64,000 nt of DNA from Streptomyces roseochromogenus subsp. oscitans DS 12.976. Lineage in GTDB: Bacteria > Actinomycetota > Actinomycetes > Streptomycetales > Streptomycetaceae. The position numbers and the translations under genes are program-made. The notes under the pieces are model-generated. The model had not been told where the DNA came from and did no database searches. It saw nothing but the letters and a program-made list of their open reading frames with translations. The stretch spans positions 8,287,038 to 8,351,037 of the forward strand of contig NZ_CM002285.1 in assembly GCF_000497445.1 (NCBI RefSeq), written 5' to 3'. Positions 26,441 to 34,322 of this stretch are shown piece after piece (positions within the stretch are counted from its first letter, which is position 1; every line of letters starts with the position of its first letter).

Positions 26441-26935
26441 ATGTGCGCCTTCTTCAGCCGGCCCGAGCCGCGCCTCGTGCTCACCGGCGATTATCCGCTG
26501 TGGGACGAGGCGCTGGCGGTCGTCAACCGGGACCTGGCGGCGACCCTCCCCGACCAGCGTCCCCTGCGCCTGATCGCCTACGCGGATTCCGCGGACCTGG
26601 ACGAGCAGGTCTTCGTCGCCCTCTCCAACGGCGAAGCGCACGGCAACTCCCTGATACCGGCGGAGGCGCAGTCCGCCGCCGAAGCCCTGATGGCCGTCGC
26701 CGACGCCGCCCAGGAGACGGTGACGGAGCGGCTGTGGCGGGCGTGGCCGCTCTGCACGGTCCATGACCTCGGCATGCACCCGCGCGACACCGACGGACGG
26801 CCGTCCTGGTGGTGCGCGGGCGGCTCCCGCCACGGCGACCCGGCCCATGTCCGCGCGGCGGTGGGCGAACTGGACACGATCCACCGGCCTCGCCGCCCCC
26901 ACCGCAAGCGCCCCAAGGACCGCAGGCTCCGCTGA
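26441..26935 (+). CDS. Conserved hypothetical protein (164 aa)
   Basis: A soluble acidic protein with a very basic tail (RPRRPHRKRPKDRRLR). Residues 10-110 show alternating helices and strands without a motif I recognise. The region around HDLGMHPRDTDGRPSWWC (near residue 108) has a histidine/cysteine combination that could bind metal, but that is a guess. It starts 77 bp from the divergent VOC gene and is convergent with the truncated permease. Confidence 0.65.
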   Translation: MCAFFSRPEPRLVLTGDYPLWDEALAVVNRDLAATLPDQRPLRLIAYADSADLDEQVFVALSNGEAHGNSLIPAEAQSAAEALMAVADAAQETVTERLWRAWPLCTVHDLGMHPRDTDGRPSWWCAGGSRHGDPAHVRAAVGELDTIHRPRRPHRKRPKDRRLR

Positions 26936-26970
26936 CCTGCCCGGCCGCCCACGCCCGGCCCCAGGCGTCC

Positions 26971-27657
26971 TCAGACAGTGGCGCCGACCCGGCGCATCAG
27001 CAGCGCGTACGCCGCCGAGGACGCCAGCAGGCCCGCCGGCAGGGCCAGGTCGACACCGCCCAGGGCGGCGGCCACGGGTCCGCTGCAGACGGTGTCGACG
27101 CGCAGTGCGGAGGCGGCCGCACCGGCCCCGAGGGCCGGCACTCCGGCCAGGTTGAACCCGCAGGTGTACCAGAAGGGCCCGGTGCGGGACTCGTCGCCGA
27201 GGGCGACGCCGTCGTAGCGGTTGCGGCGCAGCAGGATGCCGGTGGCGTGGACGGCCGTGCTCGGGCCGAGCAGGACCACGGTCAGCTGCGGCACGGTGCC
27301 GACGGTGTCGAAGAAGTTCGAGACGAGCAGCGCGTACAGGGTCGGCGTGACGGAGACGGTGCCGTCGACGAGGACGCTCCGCGAGCGCCGGATGCGTAGG
27401 CCGATGGCCTGCCGTGCGAGACCGGCGCTGTAGGCGGTCAGGGCGTTGAGGGCGACGGTGCCGAGGACCGGCGCGAGCAGGAACAGGGGGCGGAACCAGC
27501 CCGGCAGCAGCGGCTGCAGCGCGAACTCCGGGTCGTTCATGTCAACGGCGGTCGCGGCGAGCGCGCCGGTGCCGCAGACCAGGATGCCCGCCAGGAAGCC
27601 GCCGAACACCGTCCAGCCGGCCGCTGCCCGGGCGGGCGCGGTGGCCGGATCACGCAT
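26971..27657 (-). CDS. Truncated NCS1-type permease (C-terminal half only)
   Basis: A 228-residue membrane protein matching only the C-terminal half of cytosine/purine NCS1 permeases: SNFFDTVGTVPQL, then a GILLRRNRYD loop, FWYTCGFNLAGVPALGA, and VAAALGGVDLALPAG helices. Full NCS1 transporters are about 450-500 residues, so roughly five helices are missing. The ATG at 27655-27657 has only a weak ribosome binding site, and the frame further upstream comes from a dispersed repeat (27684). This is probably a non-functional remnant. Confidence 0.6.
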   Translation of the reverse strand: MRDPATAPARAAAGWTVFGGFLAGILVCGTGALAATAVDMNDPEFALQPLLPGWFRPLFLLAPVLGTVALNALTAYSAGLARQAIGLRIRRSRSVLVDGTVSVTPTLYALLVSNFFDTVGTVPQLTVVLLGPSTAVHATGILLRRNRYDGVALGDESRTGPFWYTCGFNLAGVPALGAGAAASALRVDTVCSGPVAAALGGVDLALPAGLLASSAAYALLMRRVGATV

Positions 27658-27683
27658 CGAGAGACAGGGGTCCGAGCGCCCTC

Positions 27684-27746
27684 CAGGGGCGCGGGGCGGT
27701 ATCGACATGCGCCGCGTGGGCGCGACCAGCCAGGACGGCGCCGCAG
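27684..27746 (-). repeat. Dispersed Streptomyces repeat, longer variant, copy 4
   Basis: Starts AGGGGCGCGGGGCGGTATCG and continues through GCGCCGCGTGGGCGCGACCAGCC. It shares both flanks (AGGGGCGCGGGG and GCGACCAGCC) with the other copies but has a longer interior. It lies at the broken 5' end of the permease remnant and just past the dedA-like stop. Confidence 0.55.
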
Positions 27747-27772
27747 ACCACCGATGGCACAGCGCGGCACTC

Positions 27773-28399
27773 TCAACGGCGTTCGCGCCGTCCCCGCCAC
27801 GCTTCGATCAGCAGCGGCAGCATCGACACGACGACCACCACGGCCACCAGCGGCAGCAGATAGTCGTCGAGGTGCGGAACGGACGCCCCCAGGCTGTACC
27901 CCGCGAGGACGAGCGCCTGCGACCACACCACACCGCCGACGCTCTGCCACAGCGTGAGCGTCCGCACGGGCACCCCGAGCGCGCCGGCCACCGGATGCAG
28001 AACCGTCCGCAGGAACGGCACGAACCGGCCGATGACCAGCGCCTTCCCGTAGCCGTACCGCGCGAGCAGTTCCTCGGCCCGCGCGGCCGCCGTCTTGACC
28101 CGCCGGCTGGAGGTGCGGGCCAGCAGGGCCCGGCCGCCGTGCCGGCCGATCAGATACCCGGCCTGTCCGCCGGCCACCGCCCCGACGGCCGCGCACAGCA
28201 GCACCTGCCACAGCGCGAGCCGGGGCGGCTGGTGAGCGGTGCCGGCGCACAGGACACCGGCGGGGAACAGCAGCGTGTCGCCGGGCAGGAAGAAGCCGAC
28301 CACCAGCAGACCGGACTCGGCGAAGATCACCACCAGGACGCCGAGCGCGCCGAAGGCGGCCAGCACCGAGGCGCTGTTCATCGGGTTGACGGCTGTCAC
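27773..28399 (-). CDS. DedA family membrane protein
   Basis: A 208-residue DedA/VTT-fold protein. Family motifs: ESGLLVVGFFLPGDTLLFPAG near residue 30, AGYLIGRHGGRAL and GRFVPFLRTVLHPVAGALGV, with several hydrophobic helices. The GTG at 28397-28399 has GAGGAGG at proper spacing; an internal ATG six codons later is possible. DedA proteins contribute to membrane lipid recycling and proton-motive-force homeostasis. The preceding genes on this strand are pseudogenes. Confidence 0.85.
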   Translation of the reverse strand: MTAVNPMNSASVLAAFGALGVLVVIFAESGLLVVGFFLPGDTLLFPAGVLCAGTAHQPPRLALWQVLLCAAVGAVAGGQAGYLIGRHGGRALLARTSSRRVKTAAARAEELLARYGYGKALVIGRFVPFLRTVLHPVAGALGVPVRTLTLWQSVGGVVWSQALVLAGYSLGASVPHLDDYLLPLVAVVVVVSMLPLLIEAWRGRRERR

Positions 28400-28557
28400 C
28401 TGGCCGAGCCTCCTCGCAGGGGTACTCGCTCACCAGCATCGCCCGCGCATCCCGAAACCGCCCGCGTCATGACCGGACCGTTCCGGGAGACCGGCCGCGA
28501 CACCGAGCGGCGCCGGGCGACGGGTCGCGAGTCACCGGGGCCCCGCCGGGCGTCGGG

Positions 28558-28905
28558 TCAGGCGGACCGGAGCAGTTCGCGCAGCACGGTGGTGTCCATG
28601 GCATGGGCCCGGGACGGGAAGACCTTGCCGACGAGCACCGGCTGCGTCTCAGGGCCGGGGTCGGCGACGCCGTCGGACAGGACGAGGACGCGGTGGCCGC
28701 GATCGGCGGCCTCGATGAGGGGGACAGGACGACGCCCCTGGTGCTGATTCCGGCGAGCACCAGGGTGCCGATGCCGCGGTCGCTCAGCTGCTGGTGGAGG
28801 TCGGTCGTGGAGGCCGAGCCGTAGCGGATCTCGCGTACGGCGATGTCGCCGCCCGCGGGCACGATCCGTTCGTCGATCTGCGTGACCGGGTCCTCGTGGT
28901 GCGGG
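28558..28905 (-). pseudogene. Isochorismatase-family hydrolase remnant
   Basis: Translation of the minus strand gives VTQIDERIVPAGGDIAVREI then GTLVLAGISTRGVVLS, which are the last-third motifs of cysteine hydrolases of the isochorismatase family. The frame then breaks at a run of five C (G5 at 28719-28723 on the plus strand), and the continuation LIEAADRGHRVLVLSDGVAD runs in another frame to TGA at 28558-28560. The first about 90 residues, with the catalytic aspartate, are missing. Confidence 0.6.
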
Positions 28906-29019
28906 GAGGGGGGCTCACGAAGGGTTCTCCTGGTGGGGGGTTTGCCGGTTTTCCCGGTTTCCCGGGCCGTGCGGGGTATCGGCCCGTCGGCCGGGCTCGC
29001 GGCGCATCAGCCGTCGGTC

Positions 29020-30040
29020 GAGGGTCGCTCGCGCCGTCGTGGAAGACGAGGCCGCCGATCACGGCGGAGGCGATGGTTCCGAGGTATCCGAAGGTCCGGA
29101 ACAGTCCGGAGGCGGTGCTGATCTGGTCCTGTGGCACGTCCAGGCAGAACGCGGTCTGGTTGCCGACCGTGGCGGCGGCGGCCGAGGTGACGCCGAAGAC
29201 CAGGGAGACCGGCACGATGGCGATCGCCGGGCTGCGCGAGGTGAGCCGCATGATGCCGACCGAGCCGAGCAGCATGGTCACCGCCGAGGCGATCAGCGGT
29301 CCGCGTACCAGGTTGCGGCTGGCGAGCGGCCGCGAGGGCAGCGCGGAGACGGCGCCCATCGGCAGCAGCAGAAGTCCGGCCGCCACGGCGGACATCCCGT
29401 GTGCGGCCTCCATCCAGGGTGAGTGCCTGGGCACGGCCACCAGGACGAAGACGGCTGGCGCGGCCCATGCGAGCTGCGGCAGCCGCATCAGGAAGATGAC
29501 CAGCGCGCTCATCGACACCGCGAAGCCGAGGGTGCCGGGCAGGTCGATCCGGTAGGCGACCTGGCGCCGGCGGCTGTCACGGCGGTCGAGCGGCGGATCC
29601 TCGGGCAGCCATCGCCATCGCCATCGCGATCGCGGTGACCGGGATGTTGATCAGGACGGCCCAGCGCCAGCCCGCGGCGCCCGCCAGCAGCCCGCCGATC
29701 GGCGGTCCGACGGCGGTGGTGGCCATGTCCGCGATCGCGACTCCGCCGAGCGCCCCGCCTGGCGGAGCTTCTCCTGTGGGACGGCGCTGGCCGGATAGAG
29801 CGAGGAGACCGGTACGGCGGTGCCGCCCACGGAGACGTGCAGCTCGGTGGCGATGGGCACCAGGGGCGATGGGCACCAGGGCGGTCCCGATGAAGGAGCT
29901 GTTGACGGAGTTGAGGCTGGAGCCCACGTAGAGCGGGGTGGTGAACCTCCACGCGAAGGGCTCGCGGGCGAGATCGCCGGCCGGGGCCTCGGCCTGCCCG
30001 GTGCCGGTCGTCCTGGGGCGCCGTCGCCGTCGCCGGACAT
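29020..30040 (-). pseudogene. MFS drug-efflux-type transporter remnant
   Basis: Scattered frames match one 14-helix-type MFS exporter in order: PFAWRFTTPLYVGSSLNSVN and TALVPIA at the start, ATELHVSVGGTAVPVSSLY, then VGPPIGGLLAGAAGWRWAVLI, PGTLGFAVS, a loss of helices, and AGLLLLPMGAVSALPSR to GTIASAVIGGLVFHDG. A perfect 16-bp tandem duplication at 29849-29880 shifts the frame after TALVPIA; further deletions remove several helices and the C terminus. Confidence 0.65.
29849..29880. repeat. Perfect 16-bp tandem duplication
   Basis: GGCGATGGGCACCAGG occurs twice back to back (29849-29864 and 29865-29880). On the minus strand it doubles the CTGGTGCCCATCGCC coding stretch of the MFS remnant and causes a +1 shift because 16 is not a multiple of three. 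Confidence 0.9.
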
Positions 30041-30502
30041 CGCGCTGTCGCTCAGATCGGCCCCGGCGAGCCGCTCCAGCAGCTCGATGGCGTTCTCCAG
30101 GACCTTGAGCTCGTCCGGCGCGACGACCTGGTCGATGGCGCACGCCAGGAAGGAGGCGCGGCCGGCGAACAGCTTGTGGACCAGCTCGGTCGCGGACGGA
30201 GAGGGACTCATCAGCTGCCGGCGGCCGTCCTGCGGGTCCGGCTCGCTGTGGGTCAGGCCGGCGGCCTTGAGTACCGCCAGGCTCTGCGCGATGGACTGCG
30301 GGCCGGCGTGCTCCACGTGGCGAGCCGCGCCGCGGTGACCGGGCCCTCCCGCACCACGCTCGCCGGCAAGCCGAGCTGTGTGGGTGTCAGACCGGTCGCA
30401 TGCTGCCCCGACTCCGCGCAGGCGTGCGCGGAGCCGTTTCATCGCGTCGTGGAGGCGCTGCGCGGTCGCGGTGGACTGCTGCGGCCTGGGGTTCGTGTTC
30501 AT
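30041..30502 (-). pseudogene. MarR-family regulator with compensating frameshifts
   Basis: The start (RLHDAMKRLRARLR) and the C-terminal half (QSIAQSLAVLKAAGLT, then LFAGRASFLACAIDQVVAPDE) are in one frame. The middle, which should be the DNA-binding wing, is readable only one frame over (ESGQHATGLTPTQLGL to EGPVTAARLAT). A base gained near 30420 and a base lost near 30318 (ACGTGG where ACGGTGG is expected) would explain this. The frame stays open but about 33 residues are scrambled, so the protein is unlikely to bind DNA. Confidence 0.55.
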
Positions 30503-30569
30503 GACCGCAGCCCAAGAACTCGACAAGCAGGTCTGCCAAGTTGCTTGGCGAGCTCGGCGGGGGTGGGGC

Positions 30570-31532
30570 TCAGGCGTGGGCCCTGAGGAATTCGATGAGC
30601 GCCGTGTTCACCTCGTCCGGGCGCTCCTGCTGGGTCCAGTGTCCGCAGCCCGACAGTTCGAGGGGCTCGCGCCACAGATTGGGCATGAGGCCGGGGAGTT
30701 TCGCGATGAGCTCGGGCGTACCCGGGAACGCGGGGACGACATCGCGGTCGCCGTAGATGTAGAGGGCGGGCCGGGTGACGCGGGCGCCGTGCCACGGAGC
30801 GGTCAGTTCCCAGTTGCGGTCGAGGTTGCGGTACCAGTTGAGAGCGCCGGTGAAGCCCTTGGAGAAACTCTCGGTGAGCGCGTCGAGGTCGTCCTCGGTG
30901 AACCACTCCGGCAGTACGTCGGGGTCCTGCATGTCCGCGAGCCAGCCGCGCTCGGGGTCGACAAGTGGCTGTTGGCCGTCGCCGGCGTGCGGTGCGTCGC
31001 CGGAACCCCAGTAGAAGAACTTCCGCAGAGTGGTGCGCGTGTCCTTTGCGAACTCGGCGTCGGCGACACCCGGCCGGTTGAAGTAGTTCCAGTAGAAGCG
31101 GCCGCCGAACATCTTGTCCATGGCGGCCAGCGGGGCCTGTGTCCCCCGGAACGGCGGCGGCACGCTGAGCCCGGCCACCGCGCGCACCAGGTCGGGCCGC
31201 AGCAGCGCGGTGTGCCAGGCGACCGGTGCGCCCCAGTCGTGCCCGACGACGTACGCCTGCTCCTCGCCCAGGGCCTGCACCAGCCCGACGACGTCACCGA
31301 CGAGGTGGAGGATGGAGTACGCGCCGACGTCCTCGGGACGGTCGCTGCGTCCGTATCCACGCTGGTCGGGGGCGACCACGCGGAAGCCCGCCTCGGCCAG
31401 CGGGCCGAACTGGTGGTGCCAGGAGTGCCATGACTCGGGGAAGCCGTGCAGGAGCACCACCAGGGGGCCGTCGCCCTGCTCGGCGATGTGCAGCCGAATG
31501 CCGTTCACGTCAATCATTCGATGCTCAACCAT
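30570..31532 (-). CDS. Epoxide-hydrolase-like alpha/beta hydrolase
   Basis: A 320-residue alpha/beta hydrolase. It has the oxyanion HGFPESW motif, the nucleophile elbow GHDWGA with aspartate as nucleophile (epoxide hydrolase or dehalogenase type rather than serine esterase), a cap with several tyrosines, and the catalytic histidine in GCGHWTQQE near residue 298. Best described as a soluble epoxide hydrolase, though haloalkane dehalogenases are related. It follows an SRPBCC remnant on the same strand, 40 bp downstream. Confidence 0.85.
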   Translation of the reverse strand: MVEHRMIDVNGIRLHIAEQGDGPLVVLLHGFPESWHSWHHQFGPLAEAGFRVVAPDQRGYGRSDRPEDVGAYSILHLVGDVVGLVQALGEEQAYVVGHDWGAPVAWHTALLRPDLVRAVAGLSVPPPFRGTQAPLAAMDKMFGGRFYWNYFNRPGVADAEFAKDTRTTLRKFFYWGSGDAPHAGDGQQPLVDPERGWLADMQDPDVLPEWFTEDDLDALTESFSKGFTGALNWYRNLDRNWELTAPWHGARVTRPALYIYGDRDVVPAFPGTPELIAKLPGLMPNLWREPLELSGCGHWTQQERPDEVNTALIEFLRAHA

Positions 31533-31599
31533 GCACCCGAGCGTACGTGAAGTGATCTTCGGTGCGGCGCTTTGAACTGCCGCTCCGCGGCCGTCCGTC

Positions 31600-31830
31600 G
31601 CCGTACCGGCGTGCGCTGTCAGGTCGTCCGCCAGCCGCCGCAGGCAGCGGTTCAGGTGCCGCCGTCAGAACGGGCCCGAGAAGCGCAACTTCGGCTCGAC
31701 GGTCCCGGACCAGGTGATGTCGGTGCCACCCTGCGGCGCCTAGCCGAGTTCGACCGTACCCCGACAGGAGCGGAACTCGACGATGGGGACCCGACTCGTC
31801 CCCGTCTCGCGGCGGCGCGGCGTACGACCC
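31600..31830 (-). pseudogene. SRPBCC (polyketide cyclase-like) gene remnant
   Basis: The minus-strand frame shows IVEF, RGTVEL, APQGGTDITWSGTVEPKLRF and RRLADDLTAHA, which are the final strands and helix of an SRPBCC lipid/aromatic-binding protein. It is interrupted by TAG at 31740-31742 and TGA at 31665-31667, where the family has sense codons (the latter where a tryptophan is usual), and the first half is missing. From here to 32036 I see no gene. Confidence 0.45.
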
Positions 31831-32036
31831 GCGAGGGCGGTCCGTGCCGGGGTCCGGTGCCGTCGCCGTGGCAGCCCCGGGTCGCGGCAGAGCACTTGGC
31901 GGCCACGGTCCTGGCCCCGTCAGGGTCGGGCGAGGGCACGTCGGCGTCCCAGGGGGAGACGACGTCTTGGCGACGGAAGCATCGGCTGACGCCGCGCGGG
32001 ACGTTCGCCACGCTGGACGCGCAGAACACTGGTTGT

Positions 32037-32816
32037 TCAGAACAAAGGAGGCTGACCGTTGGAGGCGCCGAGACCGCCGTCGACGGGGATGTGGGCGCCG
32101 TTGACGAAACGGGCGTCGGAGCTGGCCAGGAAGGCGATGACATCGGCGACTTCAGCCGGTTCGGCGGGGCGCCGCATGGGGATGCGCTGCCGGAACGCGG
32201 CGAGCGTCTCCTCGTTCTCGACGATGGGCGCGACCACCGCGGTGCGGGTGAGACTCGGGTGTACGGCGTTGACCCGCACGCCTTCGTGGCCGTGATCGAG
32301 GGCCATGGCGTTGGTCAGGTTGACCAGTGCTCCCTTGGCGGCGTTGTAGGCGGCGAGGCCCCAGTCCCCGCCGAGCCCGGACACGGAGCCGACGTTGACG
32401 ATGCAGCCGCCGTTGCGCCGCAGATGAGGCAGCGCGGCCCGGGACGCGAAGAAGACGCCGTCGACATCGACCGCGAAGATCTGGCGCCAGGTGGGGGTGT
32501 CGGTGTGCTCGACGGTTCCGGGCGCGGCGATGGCGGCGTTGTTGACCAGCACGTCCAGTCGGCCGTATTCCTGCGCCACTCCGTCGATCACTGCGGTGAC
32601 CGCCGACTCGTCGGAGACGTCCGCGACGCGTGGGACGATCGTCGAACCGGCCGGGGCCTCGGCGGCGGCCGCCTTGAGCCGGTCCTCGGTCCGCCCTACG
32701 GCGATCACCGTGGCGCCTTCGCGCCCGAGACGGTACGCGGTGGCGGCGCCGATGCCGGACCCGCCGCCGGTGACGATCACGACCTTGCCGGTGAACCGCT
32801 TCCCGTCCACAGTCAC
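32037..32816 (-). CDS. SDR-family NAD(P)-dependent oxidoreductase
   Basis: A 259-residue short-chain dehydrogenase. Rossmann motif VIVTGGGSGIGAATAYRLG at the N terminus, NNAAIA near residue 90, the serine in VNVGSVSG and the catalytic YNAAK in GLAAYNAAKGALVN near residue 155, then HPSLTRTAVV. GTG start at 32816. Substrate is an alcohol or ketone that cannot be named from the sequence. It lies in a region with decayed neighbours but is itself intact. Confidence 0.88.
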   Translation of the reverse strand: MTVDGKRFTGKVVIVTGGGSGIGAATAYRLGREGATVIAVGRTEDRLKAAAAEAPAGSTIVPRVADVSDESAVTAVIDGVAQEYGRLDVLVNNAAIAAPGTVEHTDTPTWRQIFAVDVDGVFFASRAALPHLRRNGGCIVNVGSVSGLGGDWGLAAYNAAKGALVNLTNAMALDHGHEGVRVNAVHPSLTRTAVVAPIVENEETLAAFRQRIPMRRPAEPAEVADVIAFLASSDARFVNGAHIPVDGGLGASNGQPPLF

Positions 32817-33255
32817 TCCTCATCGCACGCCAACCGGTCAGTCACCGGTGTCAGGTAAACCGACAGCGAGAGACGGCGCAAGAGCGCCGCCTGCGAGCGG
32901 AAACATACAGACACAGGACCTGGTCCGGCCGGGGCCGTCGGGGTTGCGTTGCGGAGTCGGTGCGGCACTCCCGGCCAGGTCCCCCTCGGTGACGAACGCC
33001 CCGGTCTGGTAGTTCTCGGCCACTGTCCCCGCACATCAACGCGGATCCGGTCCGGGAGTCCCACCGGGCTGGGTCGAGTAAGTGCCGCCGCACGACGCCC
33101 GCATACTCGGCCGACTTCCAGCCGTTCTGCACGCCGCCGATCCAGGCTGTTTCTGTTCGCACCTATGTCTCGTGCGATTACGGTGTCGCTTCTTCTGAAA
33201 GACATTCACCGAAGGGCGAGAGGGAGTCCGTACGACGCAAGGAGGCCTGACATCC
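32817..33255. other. Intergenic stretch without a supported gene
   Basis: About 440 bp between the SDR start and the operon at 33256. Short minus-strand frames look protein-like in places (for example NGWKSAEYAGVVRRHLLDP near 33115 and ENYQTGAFVTEGDLAG near 33000) but are in different frames and have no good starts, so they may be remnants of a gene I do not recognise. The part next to 33256 is less GC-rich and should hold the promoter of that operon. Confidence 0.4.
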
Positions 33256-34314
33256 ATGTCCAGCACCAGCGTGAAGAACCCTGTAGGCCGGGCCTATCTT
33301 GGCGATGTGTTTATGCGCCACCCACTGACGACGCGAAACCAGGAGGAGCTCGACATCGCCGCCAAGGCTGATTCCATCCTGAGTCGCCAGCCGAACGCAC
33401 TGAAGAGGGTCCCTGAGGGCGGGGGAAAGCCGATCAGCCCTGTCGGTTTTTCCTTGAACCAGGTGCGTTACGGGGGATTTCCGCAAGAGGAGGATACGGC
33501 GCATCAGCGCGGGTGGCGGGCCTACATGAACTTGGGCGTGCCCCTCATCGAAGAGCAGAGCGACATCGAGCAGCCTCCCCCCGACATGTTCTCCAAGCAG
33601 ACGTACATCAATGGAACCGACCCTGTCGAAGTCACCGCGACGGACACGGTCGAGTTCTCGATCTCGAACACGATCAGCTGGTCGCTCCAGGGGCAGGTGC
33701 AACTCACGTTCGGGGCGAAATCGTCCGTGTCGTTACAGCAGCAGCTGCAGAAGAGCATGGCGGTGAACCAGTCCCAGAAGACCACCCTGAAGAACAGCAA
33801 GGACAATCAGGGCGTCGACAACGAGTCCCAGTCGCAATCGACAAGTACGACGACGGCCACGGGTTCGGCCACGGGGACTGGTGAATTGTCGGCACAGCTG
33901 ATGCTCGGGGTCACCGCTTCGGTCAGCGGTTCGCTGACCACTTCCTGGAAGCACACGTCAGCGATCAGTGTGAAAGTCAGCAGTCGGGTGGACGTGCTGG
34001 CCACGACGCGACGTCAGATCAGGAGGTTCGGCTACGAATTTCCTGTCACCTTCGGTGGGTGGGTCGCCTTGTACTACCCCGAACCGGTAGCGGTCCAGTC
34101 GTCTCCACCGCAGGCCAAGGATCCGAAATACTCCCGGGTCATCGCCTGGCCACTCGGCGAACTCGCCGACAACAGCAATAACTTCGACATGGCCGACGAG
34201 GGAAAGCGGTTCATGCAGAAGGGGACGGCCGAAGTCGTCGCCGTCCGTGTGGGGGAGCATCGGGTCTTCCAGCCCGAAGAGATCGATTACAAGAACCAGA
34301 AGAAGCCCCTCTAG
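33256..34314 (+). CDS. Unrecognised beta-rich protein, aerolysin/ETX-MTX2-like architecture
   Basis: A 352-residue protein with no signal peptide. Residues 1-110 are mixed and hydrophilic. Residues about 125-245 are long alternating polar/hydrophobic strands rich in Ser, Thr and Gln (TVEFSISNTISWSLQGQV, LSAQLMLGVTASVSGSLTTSW) flanking a charged, Ser/Thr-rich segment, followed by SVKVSSRVDVL and FPVTFGGWVALYYP. That layout resembles aerolysin-type pore-forming proteins, whose strand pair refolds into a barrel, but I see no decisive motif. GC content is lower than in neighbours and codon 160 is TTA. AGGAGG precedes the ATG. The next gene starts 8 bp after its stop. Confidence 0.75.
   Translation: MSSTSVKNPVGRAYLGDVFMRHPLTTRNQEELDIAAKADSILSRQPNALKRVPEGGGKPISPVGFSLNQVRYGGFPQEEDTAHQRGWRAYMNLGVPLIEEQSDIEQPPPDMFSKQTYINGTDPVEVTATDTVEFSISNTISWSLQGQVQLTFGAKSSVSLQQQLQKSMAVNQSQKTTLKNSKDNQGVDNESQSQSTSTTTATGSATGTGELSAQLMLGVTASVSGSLTTSWKHTSAISVKVSSRVDVLATTRRQIRRFGYEFPVTFGGWVALYYPEPVAVQSSPPQAKDPKYSRVIAWPLGELADNSNNFDMADEGKRFMQKGTAEVVAVRVGEHRVFQPEEIDYKNQKKPL
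33733..33735 (+). promoter_or_regulatory. In-frame TTA leucine codon (possible bldA control point)
   Basis: Codon 160 of the 33256 gene (in VSLQQQL) is TTA. In Streptomyces TTA is read only by the bldA tRNA, so translation of this gene, and of the coupled one downstream, is likely tied to development or stationary phase. I noticed no other in-frame TTA in the window. Confidence 0.85.
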
Positions 34315-34322
34315 GAGAGCTG

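Noticed and set aside
31572..32858. 428-residue plus-strand open frame
   Set aside because: It lies antisense to the intact SDR gene and the SRPBCC remnant, is arginine/glycine/histidine-rich without motifs, and is a shadow of GC-biased third positions.
32838..33205. Small minus-strand genes between the SDR and the operon at 33256
   Set aside because: Three overlapping frames each contain protein-like patches but none has a convincing start, ribosome binding site or family match.
33256..34314. Phage tail or contractile-injection component
   Set aside because: No sheath, tube or baseplate genes adjoin it, and the strand pattern fits a pore-former-like fold better.
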